5,824 nt of DNA from Syntrophales bacterium (GTDB lineage Bacteria > Desulfobacterota > Syntrophia > Syntrophales > UBA2210), in NCBI GenBank assembly GCA_030655735.1, contig JAUSPK010000226.1, positions 1 to 5,824 of the forward strand, in the 5' to 3' direction. Shown here piece by piece: positions 1 to 5,110 of this stretch (positions are counted from its first letter, which is position 1; every line of letters begins with the position of its first letter). Position numbers and translations under genes: made by a program. The notes beneath the pieces are model-generated. The model was not told the DNA's origin. It saw only the letters and a list, made by a program, of their open reading frames with translations, and made no database searches.

Positions 1-39
1 GAAGGAAGAGGTATGGAGAGAAAGGCGTATCCGGCATGA
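1..39 (+). CDS. 3' end of an upstream gene (partial, unidentified)
   Basis: Frame 1 is open from the left edge and ends with TGA at 37-39, giving a 12-residue tail EGRGMERKAYPA. The stop overlaps the ATG at 36 in an ATGA arrangement, the classic sign of translational coupling between adjacent genes, and this is the main reason to believe the tail is real. Nothing about its function can be said from 12 residues. The alternative is that this is non-coding leader, or that the next gene starts further left, since its own frame is also open to the window edge. Confidence 0.35.
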   Translation, partial: EGRGMERKAYPA

Positions 40-617
40 ACAAGGAATACAATGAAGTGGTGGTAGAGGGATCGCTCGACCTCATCAGGGGGTTTGTGGT
101 TGGATTTCTTGAGGGGAAAGGGATCCAGGGTGAGGCGATCTTCGGCGAGGATCATCATGTGGAAAATGAGGGAAAATTCGGCCAGATGATGCGTCTTATC
201 GGTCGGAAAGGGAACCGCTTTCACCTTATCGTCGGTGCCGGATTCCACAAACTCCTCAAGGAAGCCCTGGAGAGGCGAAAGGGGGAGCTCGCGCTGAAGA
301 TAATCTCCGAGAAGAAGATCAGCCAGGCGTCCTTCGGGTTCCGTTACCGGGCATATACCAGGGAACTGGGGAATGAACTGACGACCCTGTTCGGAGATCT
401 GCCGGAGGGACTCCAGGTAAAGGATTATAAGCCCAAGGAGACCGTGTTGCCGGAGGGGAAGGGCGTGGAGGCCTACGCACCCCTGCACGAATATGAGATA
501 AAGGCCACGGGGACGATATACGGCCCCGTCAAGAATGTGATCGATTTCTACGGCAGGGCGGAACACCACGATATGGTGGAGCTTGACAGTATAACCCTGG
601 AGTACGACAAGGCCTGA
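36..617 (+). CDS. Conserved-looking hypothetical protein, 193 aa, function unknown
   Basis: I do not recognise this protein. It has no signal peptide, membrane segment, Cys cluster or nucleotide-binding loop, so it is probably cytosolic. The N-terminal part (about residues 7-80) reads as strand, helix, strand, with VVVEGSLDLIRGFVVGF followed by an acidic/His stretch GEDHHVE at 37-43 and a helix rich in Lys/Glu. The C-terminal part (about 96-190) starts with aromatic FGFRYRAY at 100-107, then a helix, and ends with strand-rich ATGTIYGPV (157-165) and VELDSITLEY (181-190). The two halves could be related alpha/beta repeats of ferredoxin-like type, but this is inference only. ATG 36 is preceded by AAAGG at 21-25 and overlaps the upstream stop. 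Codon use looks like that of the downstream genes. The gene converges on the speE-like remnant. Confidence 0.75.
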   Translation: MNKEYNEVVVEGSLDLIRGFVVGFLEGKGIQGEAIFGEDHHVENEGKFGQMMRLIGRKGNRFHLIVGAGFHKLLKEALERRKGELALKIISEKKISQASFGFRYRAYTRELGNELTTLFGDLPEGLQVKDYKPKETVLPEGKGVEAYAPLHEYEIKATGTIYGPVKNVIDFYGRAEHHDMVELDSITLEYDKA

Positions 618-1054
618 GCCGCCTTTATTGTCCAGGGATCTCGAGATATCGTTATTGACGATCTCGACCCTCTCGTCATCGAATGCGCCGCGGCAGATAC
701 TCCTCAGATATTTTGAGCACGCCGCTGTCACCTCTTTGTCTGTATCAACTAATGTGACCTTTTGGGGGCTCGTGTTTCAGAGATTTGTACAGTACCCCAC
801 CGACACCTTCACCGAGGACAGCCACGTTGTGTCCAGTGGAATTCCGGCCTCGACGAGAGGAGATGCCAGACTTTGACTGTACAGGCGGGCATTCTTCCCG
901 GCTAGCTGAAGATCATTGTCAGACAGCAGCACCCTTCCGAAGGCCTCATTGTCTACGATCCTTATATTCCGGTATGTTGATGTCCCGCGTGAGGATCCGC
1001 AGGCACAAAGGAAGGGGGGAACCCAGTTATTCATTGACAAAGAATACTACTCAT
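618..1054 (-). pseudogene. Decayed spermidine synthase-like (polyamine aminopropyltransferase) gene, frameshifted and 3'-truncated
   Basis: Read on the minus strand, three frames join into one spermidine synthase-like protein. From about 974 to 831 one frame reads YRNIRIVDNEAFGRVLL, SDNDLQLAGKN and SPLVEAGIPLD, the N-terminal beta region and start of the core. From 828 to 760 the next frame reads VAVLGEGVGGVLYKSLKHEP, matching the glycine-rich SAM-type loop (GGGDGG in intact enzymes). From 758 down to about 620 the frame changes again to VTLVDTDKEV, then GAFDDERVEIVNND, the family's VDID...V and AFDDPRV motifs. The probable start is ATG 1054-1052 with AGGAG at 1063-1059, but that frame hits TGA at 1033-1031, so at least one more frame change lies near 970-1035. 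Homology stops where the 36-617 gene ends, so the C-terminal half with the catalytic Asp is absent. Intact enzymes would transfer an aminopropyl group from decarboxylated SAM to putrescine. This copy cannot be functional as read. Confidence 0.8.
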
Positions 1055-1060
1055 TGTACT
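1034..1060 (+). promoter_or_regulatory. Possible sigma-70 promoter for pgpA-cinA
   Basis: A perfect -35 hexamer TTGACA at 1034-1039 is followed by TGTACT at 1055-1060, a 4/6 match to the -10 consensus but at a short 15-bp spacing. It lies about 35 bases upstream of the pgpA start. The -35 lies inside the 5' end of the minus-strand speE-like remnant, so the two genes once shared a narrow divergent start region. The weak -10 and short spacing make this tentative. Confidence 0.3.
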
Positions 1061-1094
1061 CCTGTATTCAGCAAAATAAGCGGGGCACGGTATC

Positions 1095-1550
1095 ATGAAT
1101 GAACGGTTCATCAGGATTACGGCAACGGGCCTGGGGAGCGGCCTTTCGCCTCTTGCCCCCGGTACGGCGGGGACGCTGGTGGGCGTGCTGGTGTATATGG
1201 TCTTTTCCCGCTTCCCATGGCCGCTGTACCTGCTGTCCGTTGCCGCCTTTTCACTGTTTGCCGTATACGTCTCCCGGGAGGCGGAGAGGATATACAACGA
1301 AAAAGACCCGCCCCGGATCGTTATCGACGAAATTGCGGGATTCCTGGTCACCATGTTTTTGGTTGAGCCGACCCTCTGGCACGTGTTCTGCGGATTTATA
1401 CTCTTTCGGGCCTTCGACATTATCAAACCTTTTCCCATACGTCTCTGCGAGCAAAAATTTCCGGGGGGTTATGGTGTGGTGGCCGACGACATAGTTGCCG
1501 GTGTGTACGCGAATATCATACTGCTCCTGCTTGTCGGGTTTGTGATCTAA
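1095..1550 (+). CDS. pgpA: Phosphatidylglycerophosphatase A
   Basis: PgpA removes the phosphate from phosphatidylglycerol phosphate to give phosphatidylglycerol at the inner membrane. The 151-residue length is normal for the family. Diagnostic motifs are present in order: LAPGTAGTLVG at 20-30, the metal-site signature DPPRIVIDEIAGF at 71-83, FRAFDIIKPFPI at 104-115, and GGYGVVADDIVAGVYA at 124-139. Acidic residues D78, E79, D131 and D132 fit the Mg-dependent active site of this family. Hydrophobic segments lie around 28-38, 43-58, 81-105 and 133-150. ATG 1095 is preceded by only a weak GGGGC-type Shine-Dalgarno, and an ATG at 1099 is in another frame. The stop TAA directly abuts the cinA ATG, so the two genes are very likely cotranscribed. 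Family assignment is firm; operon regulation is inferred. Confidence 0.95.
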   Translation: MNERFIRITATGLGSGLSPLAPGTAGTLVGVLVYMVFSRFPWPLYLLSVAAFSLFAVYVSREAERIYNEKDPPRIVIDEIAGFLVTMFLVEPTLWHVFCGFILFRAFDIIKPFPIRLCEQKFPGGYGVVADDIVAGVYANIILLLLVGFVI

Positions 1551-2813
1551 ATGAACGGGATGAATATCGGAATACTGGTTATAGGGAATGAACTGACAAG
1601 CGGCATGACGCAGGACACGAATTCCTCCTTTGCGGCGCGCGAGCTCACCGCCCAGGGGTGGCGTGTGTCGGCTGTCATGGCAGTCGGTGATGATATCAGT
1701 GCCATCAAGGGGGGGCTTGATTATCTCCTGGGGATCTCCGATGCGCTTGTCGTCACGGGGGGGCTCGGTCCGACCGCGGACGATATAACAACCGCGTCCG
1801 TTGCCGGGGCGTTCGGCCTTGGTTTATATACCGATGACACCGTTCTCAGGCGGCTCAAGGAGCGATTTGTCGGGTTTAATATCCCGTGGACGGAGAATAA
1901 CGCAAAACAGGCCCTCTTCCCGGGGGGCGCTGTTGTTATAGATAATCCTGCGGGGACCGCCTGCGGGTTCTGTCTGGAGAGGGGCGGCAGACCGGTCACC
2001 GTTATACCGGGAGTCCCTGCCGAGGCCCGGCGGATGCTTTTAGAGGGTGTGATTCCCCTTTTCAGAGAGAGGCTTGGGTCCCGTGAACAGGTCTTGAGGC
2101 GGACAATCAAGATTTTCAGGCTCACCGAGTCGCAGATTGATCAGGAACTTACCCGGGAGGACCTCGCTATCCCCGGAGTGACCATCGGATTTTATCCCCG
2201 GTTTCCGCAGATTCGCCTGGTGATTACATCCAGGGGCGAGGATGCGGCCAGGGTGGAAGAAAATCTTAAGATTGTCGAGCAGAGGATTACAGACAGGCTC
2301 GTCGACTATATATTCGGGTATGATGATGACACCATGGAAGGGGTGGTGGCCTCGCTCCTCACCGACAGGGGACTCACCCTCGCGGTGGCGGAGTCCTGTA
2401 CCGGAGGACTGATCACCGATCGCCTGACCGATGTGCCGGGCAGTTCGGCTTTTCTGGAGCGGGGCGTGGTTGTATACAGCAATGCCTCAAAGGTGGACCT
2501 TCTCGGGGTGCCCGCTTCCGTCATAGAGGAGCATGGTGCCGTGAGCGAAGAGACCGCCGTTCTGATGGCTGAAGGTGTCAGGAGGCTTGGGGGGACGGAT
2601 ATGGGGCTTGCCACAACCGGCATTGCGGGGCCGGCGGGTGGAACAGAGGCAAAACCCGTGGGGACAGTCTTCGTTGCACTGTCTTCCGGAGGAGGGACCG
2701 TCTGCCGCAGATACCAGTTCAGGTGGGACCGCAGGAGAATAAAAGAGATGTCGGCGCAGATAGCCCTGGATATGTTGAGGAGGGCCCTGTCCGGAGGGGA
2801 TATGTTGACATAA
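1551..2813 (+). CDS. cinA: CinA-like protein: COG1058/MoCF-type domain plus C-terminal NMN amidohydrolase (PncC) domain
   Basis: Full-length two-domain CinA, 420 residues. The N-terminal molybdopterin-binding-fold domain (about 4-172) shows GNELTSG at 12-18, VVTGGLGPTADDITT at 67-81, NPAGTACGF at 132-140 and PGVPAE at 153-158; in this family it acts as an ADP-ribose pyrophosphatase. A linker/KH-like region covers about 180-255. The C-terminal domain (about 260-415) hydrolyses nicotinamide mononucleotide to nicotinate mononucleotide and ammonia in the pyridine nucleotide cycle. It carries AESCTGG at 280-286 with the expected catalytic Ser282, and Tyr309 and Lys314 in the VYSNASK motif, then TTGIAGPAGG at 355-364 and PVGTV at 369-373. 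All key residues appear intact. The start abuts the pgpA stop; ATG 1560 (MNIGILVIGNEL) is a plausible alternative, and neither has a clear Shine-Dalgarno, suggesting coupled translation. Its position upstream of recA is a known arrangement. Confidence 0.96.
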   Translation: MNGMNIGILVIGNELTSGMTQDTNSSFAARELTAQGWRVSAVMAVGDDISAIKGGLDYLLGISDALVVTGGLGPTADDITTASVAGAFGLGLYTDDTVLRRLKERFVGFNIPWTENNAKQALFPGGAVVIDNPAGTACGFCLERGGRPVTVIPGVPAEARRMLLEGVIPLFRERLGSREQVLRRTIKIFRLTESQIDQELTREDLAIPGVTIGFYPRFPQIRLVITSRGEDAARVEENLKIVEQRITDRLVDYIFGYDDDTMEGVVASLLTDRGLTLAVAESCTGGLITDRLTDVPGSSAFLERGVVVYSNASKVDLLGVPASVIEEHGAVSEETAVLMAEGVRRLGGTDMGLATTGIAGPAGGTEAKPVGTVFVALSSGGGTVCRRYQFRWDRRRIKEMSAQIALDMLRRALSGGDMLT

Positions 2814-2853
2814 CGGCGTCGGTGCATTAAAAAGAACAACTGCTCTGATGCTG

Positions 2854-2860
2854 AAAAGGG
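2854..2860 (+). promoter_or_regulatory. Ribosome binding site favouring the inner thpR start
   Basis: AAAAGGG at 2854-2860 lies five bases before ATG 2866. The more upstream ATG 2848 has no comparable purine-rich site before it (AAAGAAC is 8 bases away and lacks GG). This favours 2866 as the start. Confidence 0.5.
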
Positions 2861-2865
2861 TTGTC

Positions 2866-3468
2866 ATGGGAGACACAAAACCCATACGGGCGTTTCTGGC
2901 GATAGAACTTCCACAGGACACCCACGGCCTTATAGAGAGCGTTAAAGAGCGGTTGCGCCCCGCCCTGAAGGGAATACGGTGGACCAGGGCGGAGGGGATG
3001 CACCTCACGCTGAGGTTTTTTGGCAATATCTTTCCGGACGATGTGGACCGTATCTCGGAGGTTGTCGAAAGGAACACCGGGGATGTTGTCCCTATGGAGC
3101 TGGCTCTAAACGCGCCGGGGGTATTCCCCAGTCTGAAGAGGCCGAGGGTCTTGTGGCTCGGCGTAGGTGGAGAGACCGACAGGCTGACGGCACTTCAGGT
3201 AGCGATTGAAAGAGATCTGGAGAAGGAACTCGGCTTCCCGGGAGAAGGAAGGTCATTCAAGGCGCATCTTACCCTTGGAAGGGCCCAGGCGCGCGGCGGG
3301 ACAATCTCCGGGGTCTCAGATCTGCTTGAGATGGCGGGGGATCTGAGCGCACACCGGTTTGATGCGCGGGAGCTCATACTCTTCAGAAGCGAACTGAAAC
3401 CCGGCGGCGCGGTATACACGAAACTTGCCCGGTTCCCCTTTGGAGGGACGCGGCAGGGTGACGGTTAA
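2866..3468 (+). CDS. thpR: RNA 2',3'-cyclic phosphodiesterase (2H phosphoesterase, LigT/ThpR family)
   Basis: ThpR-family 2H phosphoesterases open 2',3'-cyclic phosphate RNA ends to 2'-phosphates; older names refer to a 2'-5' RNA ligase activity seen in vitro. The protein has the defining pair of HxTx motifs, HLTLRFFG and AHLTLGRA. With the 2866 start the two motif histidines are residues 46 and 134 of a 200-residue protein, a normal length. The opening RAFLAIELP and the final block ELILFRSELKPGGAVYTKLA are also typical of the family. ATG 2848 in the same frame would add six residues (MLKRVV); 2866 is preferred because AAAAGGG sits five bases before it. The 50 bases between cinA and this start hold no terminator, so cotranscription with pgpA-cinA is likely. 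The family call is firm; the exact cellular substrate in bacteria is not settled. Confidence 0.93.
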   Translation: MGDTKPIRAFLAIELPQDTHGLIESVKERLRPALKGIRWTRAEGMHLTLRFFGNIFPDDVDRISEVVERNTGDVVPMELALNAPGVFPSLKRPRVLWLGVGGETDRLTALQVAIERDLEKELGFPGEGRSFKAHLTLGRAQARGGTISGVSDLLEMAGDLSAHRFDARELILFRSELKPGGAVYTKLARFPFGGTRQGDG

Positions 3469-3475
3469 TTATTAA

Positions 3476-3502
3476 TTTTGAGTTTTGAATTTTAAGTTTG
3501 AA
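3476..3502 (+). repeat. AT-rich 7-bp degenerate tandem repeat upstream of recA
   Basis: Nearly four units with consensus TTTTGAA lie in a row: TTTTGAG at 3476-3482, TTTTGAA at 3483-3489, TTTTAAG at 3490-3496, and TTTGAA at 3497-3502. The surrounding 3466-3520 segment is almost free of G and C, unlike the genes on either side. An inverted pair ATTATTAA (3468-3475) and TTAATAAT (3506-3513) brackets the repeat. It may be only low-complexity promoter DNA. Confidence 0.55.
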
Positions 3503-3513
3503 TTCTTAATAAT
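3485..3513 (+). promoter_or_regulatory. Candidate recA promoter
   Basis: TTGAAT at 3485-3490 (4/6 match to the -35 consensus) and AATAAT at 3508-3513 (5/6 match to the -10) are separated by the optimal 17 bases. They lie about 45 bases upstream of the recA ATG, in the only AT-rich spacer of the cluster. Such AT-rich DNA gives chance matches easily, and other registers are possible, so the position is tentative although a promoter in this spacer is likely. Confidence 0.4.
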
Positions 3514-3526
3514 ATTTTTTGACGGG

Positions 3527-3541
3527 CGGTACGTTATACCG
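3527..3541 (+). promoter_or_regulatory. Small dyad CGGTA-N5-TACCG before recA, possible operator
   Basis: Perfect 5-bp arms CGGTA (3527-3531) and TACCG (3537-3541) flank the five bases CGTTA. The site lies just downstream of the candidate -10 and just upstream of the recA ribosome binding site, where a repressor such as LexA could act. It does not match the E. coli (CTGT-N8-ACAG) or Bacillus (GAAC-N4-GTTC) LexA boxes, and short arms can arise by chance. Confidence 0.25.
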
Positions 3542-3543
3542 AC

Positions 3544-3552
3544 AAGGGGAGG
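3544..3552 (+). promoter_or_regulatory. Strong ribosome binding site fixing the recA start
   Basis: AAGGGGAGG at 3544-3552 lies five bases before ATG 3558. This decides the start against the in-frame TTG at 3519, which would add 13 residues unlike RecA N-termini and has no comparable site before it. Confidence 0.8.
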
Positions 3553-3557
3553 TTGCT

Positions 3558-4580
3558 ATGAGGTCTGATGCGGATAGGGAAAAGGCTGTGGATCTGGCTA
3601 TAACCCAGATCGAGAAACAATTTGGAAAGGGCTCCATCATGAGGCTGGGCGGGGATGAGTTCATATCTGATGTCCCTGCCACACCGACCGGTTCCATCAG
3701 CCTCGATATCGCCCTCGGTGTTGGCGGTGTCCCCAGGGGAAGAGTCGTCGAGATATTCGGCCCCGAGTCGGGGGGGAAGACCACTCTGGCGCTTCACATC
3801 GTTGCGGAGGCCCAGAAAAGAGGCGGCCTTGCGGCCTTTATAGACGCGGAACACGCGCTGGACGTGACCTATGCCCGCAATATCGGCGTTAATACGGATG
3901 ACCTCCTCATATCCCAGCCGGACACGGGGGAACAGGCGCTGGAGATTGCCGAAGTACTGGTGCGAAGCGGCGCTGTTGATGTCCTCGTTATAGATTCCGT
4001 TGCGGCCCTGGTACCCCGTTCGGAACTTGAGGGAGATATGGGGGACGCGCAGATGGGGCTTCAGGCGAGGCTGATGTCGCAGGCGCTCAGGAAGCTCACC
4101 GGGACCATCGGCAAGACCATGACGACGGTCATCTTTATCAATCAGATGCGCATGAAGATAGGGGTATTCTTCGGCAACCCGGAGACAACGTCCGGGGGAA
4201 ACGCGCTCAAGTTCTATGCGAGCATGCGCCTGGACATCCGGAGGATCTCGGCCATAAAACAGGGGCAGGATGTCATAGGGAACCGAACCAGGGTCAAGGT
4301 GGTTAAGAACAAGCTTGCTCCCCCCTTCAGGGAGGCGGAGTTTGATATCATCTTCGGAGAGGGGATATCGAAGTCGGGTGATCTCCTCGACCTGGCATCC
4401 GAAAGCGGGATCGTTGAAAAATCGGGTGCCTGGTATTCGTACGGGGGAGAACGGATAGGGCAGGGAAGGGAAAACGCCAGGGCCTTCCTGAAGGAGAATC
4501 CCGATATCATGGCCCGGGTGCTGGAGGAGGTCTCAGACAAGTTCGGCCTGAAGAAAGACAGGGTAGAGGAATCGGAATAG
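3558..4580 (+). CDS. recA: Recombinase RecA
   Basis: RecA binds single-stranded DNA with ATP, drives homologous strand exchange and, as a filament, stimulates LexA self-cleavage in the SOS response. The 340 residues carry all core elements: N-terminal helix with QIEKQFGKGSIMRLG (17-31), Walker A GPESGGKTT (68-76), the catalytic glutamate E98 in DAEHALD, Walker B VLVIDSVAAL (142-151), loop L1 around SELEGDMGDAQMGLQAR (155-171), and loop L2 NQMRMKIGVFFGNPETTSGG (195-214), followed by the C-terminal domain. The Walker A has Gly at position 72 where E. coli has Ser; this is a known variant. The C-terminus is short and mildly acidic (EESE), ending earlier than in E. coli. There is no intein. ATG 3558 is chosen because of AAGGGGAGG five bases upstream. 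It is followed by recX with a one-base overlap. Confidence 0.99.
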   Translation: MRSDADREKAVDLAITQIEKQFGKGSIMRLGGDEFISDVPATPTGSISLDIALGVGGVPRGRVVEIFGPESGGKTTLALHIVAEAQKRGGLAAFIDAEHALDVTYARNIGVNTDDLLISQPDTGEQALEIAEVLVRSGAVDVLVIDSVAALVPRSELEGDMGDAQMGLQARLMSQALRKLTGTIGKTMTTVIFINQMRMKIGVFFGNPETTSGGNALKFYASMRLDIRRISAIKQGQDVIGNRTRVKVVKNKLAPPFREAEFDIIFGEGISKSGDLLDLASESGIVEKSGAWYSYGGERIGQGRENARAFLKENPDIMARVLEEVSDKFGLKKDRVEESE

Positions 4581-5110
4581 TGGACGATGACCCTTTTTAT
4601 GAGAAGGCACGCCAGAAGGCGCTGCGATATCTTGTATACAGAGGGAGAAGTGTGAAGGAGGTGCGATCCAAGCTCGCGGAAAAGGGCTTCGATAATACCG
4701 TAATTAAAAAGGTTATTGACAGGTTTGTCGATCTTGGATACCTGGACGATAGGAATTTTGCAGAGCAGTGGGCCAGGAGTCTCGCCGTCAGTAGACTGTG
4801 GGGTGACAGAAAAATAGAGGCAAGCCTTCGCGAAAAGGGAATTTCAATAGACCTGATAGAGGAGGCTATCGCCGGGGCGCGGGAGAAAAAAGAGGAACGG
4901 CACGCCATACGAGAGCTTGTTGAAAAGAGACTTCGCAGTGAGCCTGTATGCGAGGTCTTTTCATATAAGGGGAAGAGACGATTGATGCAAACCCTTGTGG
5001 GAAGAGGATTTCCCGTGGGAGGGATACTGGACGTGCTCAAAGAGATGGGAGATACATACAATGACGGGATCTCCGTCGAGTATAGTGGAGATAAAGGAGA
5101 TGTATGGTAA
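4580..5110 (+). CDS. recX: Regulatory protein RecX
   Basis: RecX binds the RecA filament and modulates its growth and ATPase/strand-exchange activity. The 176-residue protein consists of tandem three-helix repeats. Repeat 1 contains ALRYLVYRGRSVKEV (14-28) and KLAEKGF (31-37). Then comes LGYLDDRNFAEQWARS (52-67), followed by repeat 2 with GDRKIEASLREKGI (75-88). A less conserved third repeat contains RRLMQTLVGRGFPVGGI (133-149). It starts with GTG at 4580, sharing the G of the recA stop (TAGTG), with AGAGGA at 4565-4570 nine bases upstream, so it is probably coupled to recA. The TAA stop overlaps the preferred alaS ATG by one base. The C-terminal tail (about 157-176) is low in conservation and acidic. 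The assignment rests on sequence pattern plus the position directly behind recA. Confidence 0.94.
   Translation: MDDDPFYEKARQKALRYLVYRGRSVKEVRSKLAEKGFDNTVIKKVIDRFVDLGYLDDRNFAEQWARSLAVSRLWGDRKIEASLREKGISIDLIEEAIAGAREKKEERHAIRELVEKRLRSEPVCEVFSYKGKRRLMQTLVGRGFPVGGILDVLKEMGDTYNDGISVEYSGDKGDVW

Noticed and set aside
777..1040. An 87-residue minus-strand ORF starting at TTG 1040
   Set aside because: Its middle matches the N-terminal part of the aminopropyltransferase, but both ends are out-of-frame translation of the same remnant; it is part of the pseudogene, not a separate gene.
628..1098. Plus-strand ORFs at 628-876, 785-1102 and 916-1098
   Set aside because: They are antisense to the speE-like remnant, have unnatural composition and no ribosome binding sites; the similarity is all on the other strand.
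2487..3077. Long minus-strand ORF across cinA and thpR (and similar long ORFs opposite pgpA, recA and recX)
   Set aside because: These are Ser/Pro/Arg-rich shadows of well-identified genes, with no family motifs.
3468..3520. Intrinsic terminator after thpR (ATTATTAA...TTAATAAT followed by six T)
   Set aside because: The stem is only eight A/T pairs with a 30-base loop; it would not form a stable terminator hairpin. The T-run is part of an AT-rich spacer.
3519..3540. TTGACG...TATACC as a recA promoter
   Set aside because: Only 10 bases separate the two hexamers, too short for sigma-70.
3519..3557. RecA starting at TTG 3519
   Set aside because: The 13 extra residues do not resemble RecA N-termini and the strong AAGGGGAGG lies inside this extension, five bases before ATG 3558.
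3625..3800. RecA Walker A GPESGGKTT as a damaged ATP-binding site
   Set aside because: The Gly for Ser change at this position is seen in other bacterial RecA proteins, such as Deinococcus as I recall, and the essential GKTT is intact.
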